Assembly (NCBI GenBank): GCA_937906495.1 | Contig: CALCVT010000140.1 | Location: forward strand, 11,453 to 75,452 | Length of the DNA stretch: 64,000 bases | Source: an uncultured Prevotella sp. | GTDB lineage: Bacteria > Bacteroidota > Bacteroidia > Bacteroidales > Bacteroidaceae | Direction of reading: 5' to 3' | Shown: piece by piece, positions 58,275 through 64,000 of the stretch | Numbering within the stretch: position 1 is the stretch's first letter | Layout of the letters: the number at the start of each line of letters is the position of its first letter | Position numbers and translations under genes: made by a program | Notes under the pieces: generated by a model | Databases searched by the model: none | What the model was told of the DNA's origin: nothing | What the model saw: only the letters and a program-made list of their open reading frames with translations

Positions 58275-59144
58275 ATGAACAAAATATGTTGTATCGGGCA
58301 CATCACGCTTGACAAAATCATCACACCCCACTCCGAAGTGTTTATGCCGGGAGGCACTGCCTACTACTTTGCACACGCCATGTACCACCTGAATGGCGGA
58401 CGCAACTTTCAGCTCATCACCTCGCTTGCCCCTACCGAAATGGCTCCGGTTGACGAACTGCGCAAATGGGGTGTTGACGTAAAGGTGATACCCTCGCGCC
58501 ACACCGTATACTTTGAAAACAAATACGGAGAAAACTCTAACAACCGCAGCCAGCGCGTACTGGCCAAAGCCGACCCTTTCAGAGCCGAAGACTTGGAGAA
58601 CACCGATGCTTCAATATATCATCTTGGCTCGCTATTAGCCGACGATTTTCCGCTCAACGTAATTACGAGTTTAAGCAAGCGCGGAGTGGTAAGCGTCGAC
58701 TCGCAAGGCTACTTGCGCGAAGTACGCGACCAGTCTGTTTATGCCGTTGACTGGCACGAAAAGCACCAGGCTCTACGCCACATTGATGTGCTGAAGGTAA
58801 ACGAATACGAAATGGACGTGCTCACCGGACAGAGCGACCCGCATGACGCTGCCTTACAACTGGCCGAATGGGGCGTAAAGGAAGTGTGCGTTACATTGGG
58901 TAATTTTGGCTCCGTTGTGCTTGAAAACGACCACTTTTACGACATTTGCGCCTACCCGCCCAAACAACTTGTTGACGCTACAGGTTGTGGCGACACCTAC
59001 TCAACAGGCTACTTATATATGCGTGCGCGTGGTGCCAACCCGGGCGAAGCCGGACGCTTTGCCGCAGCCATGTCGACACTTAAACTTGAAGCATCAGGAC
59101 CATTTGCACGTACTGAAGACGATATTTGGCGCCTCATCCGATAA
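58275..59144 (+). CDS. PfkB-family carbohydrate kinase
   Basis: A 289-residue cytoplasmic kinase of the ribokinase/PfkB group. It has the N-terminal GHITLDKIITP and PGGTAYYFAHA segments, and the C-terminal signature DATGCGDTYSTGYLY with the catalytic Asp in GCGD. It may phosphorylate a sugar, nucleoside or inositol-like substrate; sequence does not tell which. It is monocistronic with a short leader and converges on the heme locus across a shared hairpin. Confidence 0.92.
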   Translation: MNKICCIGHITLDKIITPHSEVFMPGGTAYYFAHAMYHLNGGRNFQLITSLAPTEMAPVDELRKWGVDVKVIPSRHTVYFENKYGENSNNRSQRVLAKADPFRAEDLENTDASIYHLGSLLADDFPLNVITSLSKRGVVSVDSQGYLREVRDQSVYAVDWHEKHQALRHIDVLKVNEYEMDVLTGQSDPHDAALQLAEWGVKEVCVTLGNFGSVVLENDHFYDICAYPPKQLVDATGCGDTYSTGYLYMRARGANPGEAGRFAAAMSTLKLEASGPFARTEDDIWRLIR

Positions 59145-59172
59145 CGGAAGCCCCCTGCAATTCTACTGTTCA

Positions 59173-59224
59173 AAACGAATCAACACCCCGTGTAAAAGCA
59201 TTTACACGGGGTGTTGATTCGTTT
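59173..59224. terminator. Bidirectional terminator, perfect 24-bp inverted repeat
   Basis: Arms 59173-59196 and 59201-59224 are exact complements with a 4-nt loop and A/T runs at both ends, placed between convergent genes. It should work on both strands. Confidence 0.85.
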
Positions 59225-59231
59225 ACACTGC

Positions 59232-59540
59232 TTAGCGCTGTAGCAAATGCTTAATGGCCAATATGGGATGGTAGAGCATCATCCTGGGGCCGGAATAACG
59301 CATCACTGCAGCTATGCGCTCTTTCATGTCGGGCCGATAACAATGTATGGGGCAACGCTTGCAAGCAGACTTATCCTCGGCAAATTTACAGCGTTCCAAC
59401 CTTCGGTGTGCATAAGCCAACAACTCCTGACAATCAGCACAGAGCGTGTGCTTCGGACAGTGGTGCTTATGCCTGCAAAAAATGCCTATCATATAGGCTA
59501 CCGTCTGCTTTTCGGCTTCGATACGCGACTTGGTTTTCAT
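59232..59540 (-). CDS. YgbA-type Cys-rich protein (nitrous oxide-stimulated promoter family)
   Basis: A 102-residue cytoplasmic protein matching the family named after a nitrous oxide-stimulated promoter; E. coli ygbA belongs to the nitric-oxide-responsive NsrR regulon. Eight Cys are present (22, 28, 34, 37, 51, 60, 63, 67), including CxxC pairs at 34/37 and 60/63, suggesting a metal or iron-sulfur site. It ends with the typical MRYSGPRMMLYHPILAIKH segment. Last gene of the heme locus, 5 bp after the membrane protein gene. Molecular function unknown. Confidence 0.85.
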   Translation of the reverse strand: MKTKSRIEAEKQTVAYMIGIFCRHKHHCPKHTLCADCQELLAYAHRRLERCKFAEDKSACKRCPIHCYRPDMKERIAAVMRYSGPRMMLYHPILAIKHLLQR

Positions 59541-59545
59541 TCAAA

Positions 59546-60526
59546 CTACTTTGCTGATGCCTTTTTGCCTCGGCTGACAAACCAAGCTACGGCCACCAGC
59601 ACACAAAATGCCACTGTAATGGCAACCATCTCGGCCACATGATTCATAGGGTCGACCCATACCTCCTGGAACAAGCCGTTACGGGCAACTACCTCGATAA
59701 ACGTCCAGAATACAATAACCGTTGCTACCGACATACGCAAGTTTCGTCCCCACGTAGCCATATACAGCTGTTTGCGGAACATAAAGAACGAACCGATTAA
59801 GCAACCTAAAGCTACCAGCAGCGTTATGGGATGGCGCTCACCGAGAAATACCGGATCGTAGCAGAACATTAACAGCAAATAGAGCGACCACAACATCATA
59901 TTCAGCTCCAGGAAGGTAACCATCGACGAGTGGTGTGCCATGGGGCGCAACTCCACCTTTTGCTTGATGCAGCACACATCCTGAATCCACATGATAAACT
60001 TACATCCCGAACGGGTGCAGAAAATATAAAGCATCATGAACATCATCCACATGCCAAAGGTAGCGGGCATGATAAGGTATTCAGGACGCGAACCTATAAT
60101 TTCTTTCAGTTCCGGGCGGCTATACGAGTCAAGGGGCAAGCCATTAATCAAATGAGTTTGTGCTACTGCTATGCCGTTGGCATACTGGGTTGTAGTTTGC
60201 ACGATACCCGAACCGGTAAGGTCGTAATGCACACCATAGCGCACAGCATAATATGCAAAAAGGAATTCCACCCAACCCGTCCAAAAGAGCAGTCCTCCAA
60301 ACAGTCCAAACGATGTTTGTTTAGTGTCGCCCTTTACAAAGACACCGGCTATAACAATACACATACCTACAAAGCCCATGGCAAATGCACTGTAATGCAA
60401 GGCCCCGGGCGAAAGGTAGTGTTCCATCAAAATCATGAGAGCATGCCCGAGAGGCATGGTAAACAATACAATCAGGAAAGAGCCTATGGCCTTTCCGAGA
60501 TAACGCTTCTGGGTAGTTGTTTGCAT
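59546..60526 (-). CDS. Unrecognised 8-helix membrane protein of the heme locus
   Basis: I do not recognise the family with confidence. The 326-residue protein has about eight hydrophobic helices: near residues 11-30, 37-60, 70-95, 150-170, 205-225, 232-250, 262-280 and 295-315. A hydrophilic loop after helix 4 carries CTRSGCKF, two adjacent Cys and, further on, two adjacent His, which could bind metal or heme. ATG 60526 is chosen, 25 bp after the receptor stop; a longer frame would overlap the receptor. Its place between an HmuR-like receptor and a YgbA-type gene suggests a part in heme or iron handling at the inner membrane; that is inference. Confidence 0.8.
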   Translation of the reverse strand: MQTTTQKRYLGKAIGSFLIVLFTMPLGHALMILMEHYLSPGALHYSAFAMGFVGMCIVIAGVFVKGDTKQTSFGLFGGLLFWTGWVEFLFAYYAVRYGVHYDLTGSGIVQTTTQYANGIAVAQTHLINGLPLDSYSRPELKEIIGSRPEYLIMPATFGMWMMFMMLYIFCTRSGCKFIMWIQDVCCIKQKVELRPMAHHSSMVTFLELNMMLWSLYLLLMFCYDPVFLGERHPITLLVALGCLIGSFFMFRKQLYMATWGRNLRMSVATVIVFWTFIEVVARNGLFQEVWVDPMNHVAEMVAITVAFCVLVAVAWFVSRGKKASAK

Positions 60527-60551
60527 GAATTGTAAATATTGAATGAATGGT

Positions 60552-62516
60552 TCAGAATTTGTCAAAATCAATATTCAGTCCCAGCATCAGGTTGGTGCCT
60601 GTTGTTACTGGCGAATTAAAGGCATAGACTTTGGGCACGTAGTTGAAAAGATTGTCTAACGCCAGGTTCAAGGTGCATCCCTTGTACAATGTTTGCGAAA
60701 TCTGAGCTTTCCACAAAGTATAAGCCGGGTTTGTAACGCGCCTTGAGGTAAAGGGTTCTGTCATTTCCATACTTGTATAGCTCACCTTCGAAAGCAAACG
60801 GCCCGTTAGCTGTACCGTTGTTTCGTATTTGGGACGCCACTTTCGAGTCCAGGCAAACTTACAGTGCAAAGTATGCGGACGTGCCGGTGCATACTGGCTG
60901 ATACCGGAGCCTATCGTCTGTTCGTGTGTAAAGTTGTAACCCAATCTTGCCGACAAGCCATAATTCCAACGGGCTTGAGCCGTAGCCTCTACATTCCAAA
61001 CACGCAGATTTCCGACATTGAGGTACGCCAAATAAGGTTGGTTGTTTTCATCGTAAAGAACGGAAGACGTGGCTATTTTATTGTGTACCCGGTTATAACT
61101 TCCACCAATTGTTAAGCTATACCTGCCGCGCGCATACTCGGCCGAAAGGTTCAGGTTATGCGACTGTTCAGCCTTGAGCTGTGCATTTCCATGTATGTCA
61201 AATATGCCAGACATATCAAAGTTCATGTATTTCTCTTTAAGCGTAGGCGCTCTGAATCCACCGGCATAGCCCCCTCTGAAGGTAAAGGCACCCAACTTGT
61301 AACAAGCACTGGCCTTAGCGGTTAAGTTTGAGTTTTTTCCGTCTGAAAAATAGTCCCAACGTGCAGCAGCTACTACTTCGAAATGATGAGAAACCGTCCA
61401 GTCGTATTGCAAAAAAGCATCCAGCGAATACTGATTGTGGCTCTTACCGGGCTCAAACTGATAAGAATCGAGAAAATCGTACATACCATCGAAGCCAGCC
61501 GTCAGGACATCGCCATTAAGCAAGTTATTGCTATACAAGGCTCTGTATACATGCTGCACGTTTCGATAGTCGCGTACATCCAGATGGTATTGCTTGAGAT
61601 AGTCCGACTTATCATATTGATCGAAGGCGTACGACAATTCCAACCTGTTGCGCTCATCAATATTCCACTCGCCTCTCAACCCAGCCGAAAAGTCGCGGTA
61701 ACGGTCGGGCGTATCGGGATTGTAAAGCCGCTCCTTAAAATAGTAACCCGCCCGTGCCGTGAGTTTAAGTCGGTTGGGCAACTGGAATACTAACTTATCG
61801 GTAAAATTACACGTAGTGCCGCCATAAACATTTCTAAAATCGCATGCATCGCTTAAATTGCGGCATACGGTGTAAGTATCTATACCCGTATACGTTGCAG
61901 TAAACGAATTTTTAACGTACTTTCCCGCGCATGCCATAGCCAGCCCGTAGCGTCTTTCACGATGTCCGGCCACTCGGGCATTCAGATTCAAATTCCAGCG
62001 TTTGCGGGCGTCTTTAGTAATAATATTCACCACACCTCCGGTTGCATTCGAGCCGTAAAGCGCCGAAGCAGCCCCTTTGACAATTTCGATACGCTCTACA
62101 TTGAGCAAATTAAGCCGCGAAAAATCAACATTGTCCATTGTTTCGCCAGCCAAACGCTCGCCATCCAGCAAAATGAGTACGCTTTGACCTGCAAAACCGG
62201 CAAAGTTCATGTTTACCTGCTGATTCATGGCATACGAAAACTCCACTCCAGGAAGTTCTTGCTGCAACAAATCTTGCAGGTTCGTTGCATCCGAACAACG
62301 TATTTCAGCTTCGGTTATCAGTCGCGTTTGTATTGGAGCATCTTTCAGCAACTTAGGCGTTCGGGTAGCTGTAACTACCACGTCGTGCAGCTCATATCGC
62401 TGACTTGCAGTAAGCGTGTCGGCTGTCTCGCCCGACAAAACTGTACAGGGCAGGACAGCCACACACTGAAAGAGACCCATTGAGCAGGCAAGATACCTGC
62501 CTTTTATCACTTTCAT
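60552..62516 (-). CDS. HmuR-like TonB-dependent heme receptor
   Basis: Outer-membrane receptor of 654 residues. A signal peptide is followed by the TonB-box-like DVVVTATRTPK, a plug domain (about 45-155: IQTRLITEAEI, ILLDGERLAGE, IEIVKGAASALYGSNATGGVVNIITK) and a 22-strand-type barrel ending in Phe. The FRAP box (GGFRAPTLKEKYM, near residue 420) and the following IHGNAQLKAE, in place of the usual NPNL box and with a His between, match heme receptors such as HmuR. ATG 62516 is preferred over an upstream TTG. It starts 15 bp after the HmuY-like gene. Heme as ligand is supported by motif and neighbour. Confidence 0.9.
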   Translation of the reverse strand: MKVIKGRYLACSMGLFQCVAVLPCTVLSGETADTLTASQRYELHDVVVTATRTPKLLKDAPIQTRLITEAEIRCSDATNLQDLLQQELPGVEFSYAMNQQVNMNFAGFAGQSVLILLDGERLAGETMDNVDFSRLNLLNVERIEIVKGAASALYGSNATGGVVNIITKDARKRWNLNLNARVAGHRERRYGLAMACAGKYVKNSFTATYTGIDTYTVCRNLSDACDFRNVYGGTTCNFTDKLVFQLPNRLKLTARAGYYFKERLYNPDTPDRYRDFSAGLRGEWNIDERNRLELSYAFDQYDKSDYLKQYHLDVRDYRNVQHVYRALYSNNLLNGDVLTAGFDGMYDFLDSYQFEPGKSHNQYSLDAFLQYDWTVSHHFEVVAAARWDYFSDGKNSNLTAKASACYKLGAFTFRGGYAGGFRAPTLKEKYMNFDMSGIFDIHGNAQLKAEQSHNLNLSAEYARGRYSLTIGGSYNRVHNKIATSSVLYDENNQPYLAYLNVGNLRVWNVEATAQARWNYGLSARLGYNFTHEQTIGSGISQYAPARPHTLHCKFAWTRKWRPKYETTVQLTGRLLSKVSYTSMEMTEPFTSRRVTNPAYTLWKAQISQTLYKGCTLNLALDNLFNYVPKVYAFNSPVTTGTNLMLGLNIDFDKF

Positions 62517-62519
62517 ACA

Positions 62520-62527
62520 CAAAGGTA
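62520..62527 (-). promoter_or_regulatory. Possible internal promoter before the HmuR-like gene
   Basis: Minus-strand TACCTTTG only 3 nt before the receptor ATG. It would produce a leaderless mRNA if active. The -33 match is poor. Confidence 0.3.
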
Positions 62528-62531
62528 CTTT

Positions 62532-63275
62532 TTAATAAGGATAGATAACATCAATACTAAGATAGCCCTTGGTTCCCGACGGGCTCATATAGTTTAGCAT
62601 TTGCATAGCCGCATGCGTACCATCGGCCAAACGTAAAATATAAACCCTGCCTGAAGCCGTATAAACAGGAGGAGGCGTTGAAAAGTCCATGCGCACCCAA
62701 CGCGAAAGTACCTCGTTGACTTTCAAATTCTGAAAACCTACCTTAAAACTCATCATATCCTTTAAATCAGTAATAACCTGAGTGGTACTCCATGCGTCTG
62801 CAGTAAACGAAGCACTCGCTAATACCTTGCTCGAAGGCGGCAGTGCATTGAGCGAAGTATAAGGCGTTTCGTATACCTGACCTCCATGCGTACGGGCATC
62901 AAAATGATGAATGGCAAAATCCCACTCTGAAGGTTCAGGCTGCGCATCGGTTTTTACATGAGCCAATGCTGTGTATTTTGTTCCTTCTACTAAATTATAA
63001 GTCCATCCCGACTGTCCGTCCCACTCGCCAGTCAATGCCGACGGTATAGGTTTACGTTCAAGCTCACGGGTCTTGAGATTTACATAAATCCATTCTGTAT
63101 AACTGGTAGCATTGATTTGCAACTTAAAGCGGTTGGGCTTTGTGCCTGTATGAAAGCCCTCATCATAACTATTGTCTACAGGCGGCTCATCATAAATACC
63201 ATCCATAAAGCCATTGCACGAAAACGTAGCGAACAAAGCTGGCAACAGGACGGACAGAATCTTTATCAAATTCAT
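62532..63275 (-). CDS. HmuY-family heme-binding lipoprotein
   Basis: A 247-residue lipoprotein (signal ending FATFSC, Cys20) similar to HmuY, the Porphyromonas hemophore-like protein that captures heme and passes it to HmuR. Family features are WIYVNLKTRE near the start, WDFAIHHFDARTHGG in the middle, and YILRLADGTHAAMQMLNYMSPSGTKGYLSIDVIYPY at the C-terminus. Several His and Met residues in these segments could be heme ligands, but the exact pair cannot be set without a structural alignment. It follows the calycin-like gene by 46 bp. Confidence 0.9.
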   Translation of the reverse strand: MNLIKILSVLLPALFATFSCNGFMDGIYDEPPVDNSYDEGFHTGTKPNRFKLQINATSYTEWIYVNLKTRELERKPIPSALTGEWDGQSGWTYNLVEGTKYTALAHVKTDAQPEPSEWDFAIHHFDARTHGGQVYETPYTSLNALPPSSKVLASASFTADAWSTTQVITDLKDMMSFKVGFQNLKVNEVLSRWVRMDFSTPPPVYTASGRVYILRLADGTHAAMQMLNYMSPSGTKGYLSIDVIYPY

Positions 63276-63321
63276 CGGGACTTGTATTTAGTATTTGAGA
63301 TAGAACTATCTGCGTGAACTA

Positions 63322-63843
63322 TCAAGATATAGATTTGCTTTCATAATCTGACTGGCACTCAAACGGCATACTTCCGGGCTTATAGTTCACTGTTACGGTG
63401 AGTTTACCCTCGCTGTAAACGCCCGAAAGCTTACCCTTGACTTCATAATCGCCGGCCTGGCATACAAAATTGTCTTTTACAAACTCAATGCTGCCATCAG
63501 CCTTTGCAGTACATGCGACATCCGAAACCTTCATAGTACCTATCGAAATAGTACGTCCCATCATTTCGACTTCAATATCGAAGGCCCCGACTTCAACAGT
63601 AGCTACTGAACGCGAAGCGTCTGCCCAAGATATCTTGACATAGTTCGAAGCCTGAACTGGCGTAAAGATTGGCATAGCTGGGATGCTTGTTGTAATGGTA
63701 CCCTGCGAATAAACCTCAAGGGGTACAGCAGGCGGAACATCCTCATGCTTGGAATCGTCGGAACAACTCGCCATAAACAAACACGACAGGCATACTGCCA
63801 ATGTCGTAAATACTCCCTTGGCACTACCCAAACTCAAAAGCAT
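63322..63843 (-). CDS. Calycin-like beta-barrel lipoprotein
   Basis: A 173-residue lipoprotein with signal ending FMASC (Cys27) followed by SDDSKHED, an acidic surface-export type sequence. The rest matches the Bacteroidetes calycin-like barrel domain: NYVKISWADASRSVATVEVG, FDIEVEMMGRTISIGTMKV and YEVKGKLSGVYSEGKLTVTVNYKPGSMPF. Such genes often sit next to HmuY homologues. Lipocalin-like barrels bind small hydrophobic ligands, so heme or porphyrin binding is possible but unproven. ATG 63843 starts the signal peptide. First gene of the heme locus. Confidence 0.82.
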   Translation of the reverse strand: MLLSLGSAKGVFTTLAVCLSCLFMASCSDDSKHEDVPPAVPLEVYSQGTITTSIPAMPIFTPVQASNYVKISWADASRSVATVEVGAFDIEVEMMGRTISIGTMKVSDVACTAKADGSIEFVKDNFVCQAGDYEVKGKLSGVYSEGKLTVTVNYKPGSMPFECQSDYESKSIS

Positions 63844-63924
63844 TGCCAACTTTACCTTATGCAACAAAACATACAGATTAGAGAACTGAAGGAAATGGAC
63901 ACTAGAAATACATTTTCCCATAAT

Positions 63925-63932
63925 CAAAAATA
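63925..63932 (-). promoter_or_regulatory. Promoter -7 element of the heme locus
   Basis: Minus-strand TATTTTTG, 82 bp before the chosen start, in an AT-rich stretch. No iron-regulator box could be recognised. Confidence 0.45.
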
Positions 63933-64000
63933 TAAATTATAAAGTTAACCCGTTGGCGGAATTAAATCAAGTAAATTAATACAATAAGAGGTTGTATATA

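Overview
The window reads as chromosomal DNA of a Bacteroidota bacterium, most likely order Bacteroidales. The evidence is a SusC/SusD pair, lipoproteins with acidic residues after the lipidated cysteine, two proteins with C-terminal type IX secretion (T9SS) sorting domains, a HmuY/HmuR-type heme locus, and many promoters of the Bacteroidetes -7 type (TAnnTTTG, several with a TTG about 20 nt upstream). Ribosome binding sites are weak throughout. Genus cannot be fixed by eye. No insertion sequence, prophage, CRISPR array, integrase or toxin module was seen.

Layout. 1-434 is the 3' end of a TatD-type hydrolase gene and 755-2050 is tyrS. 2.6-13.0 kb is a plus-strand polysaccharide utilisation locus: SusC, SusD, a 1277-residue GH85 endo-beta-N-acetylglucosaminidase carrying a T9SS sorting domain, and an unrecognised surface-type lipoprotein. 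13.4-46.9 kb is almost entirely minus strand: a GH2 beta-galactosidase; dapB-lepB-degenerate lepB paralogue-WbqC; a SIMPL protein; a U32/HAD/ribF/CPBP/dusB operon; mannose-1-phosphate guanylyltransferase; tRNA-Leu(CAA); a porin-like protein; GH92 and GH130; gyrB; a 1090-residue T9SS cargo protein; a second porin-like protein; a DEAD-box helicase; and a DUF2851-thioesterase-dprA operon. 47-59 kb is mostly plus strand: mnmG, a perfect 16-bp parS palindrome, apt, uvrC, dtd, a MazG-like gene, deoC, polA and a PfkB kinase, with one prenyl synthase gene on the minus strand. 59.2-63.9 kb is a minus-strand heme locus: calycin-like lipoprotein, HmuY-like lipoprotein, HmuR-like receptor, an 8-helix membrane protein and a Cys-rich YgbA-type protein.

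How genes may work together. The carbohydrate genes fit a high-mannose N-glycan route: GH85 at the cell surface releases the glycan, SusCD imports it, GH92 alpha-mannosidase trims it in the periplasm, and cytoplasmic GH130 phosphorolyses Man-beta-1,4-GlcNAc to mannose-1-phosphate, which the guanylyltransferase encoded nearby could use directly. Enzyme families are recognised from sequence; the pathway is inference.

The switch from leftward to rightward transcription near 46.95 kb, together with the parS site at 49.05 kb, suggests an origin-proximal part of the chromosome. The items most worth checking are the signal peptidase paralogue that lacks its catalytic Ser and Lys, the parS site, two promoter-terminator units that could be small RNAs, the T9SS-linked GH85 locus, and the heme locus with its unexplained membrane protein.
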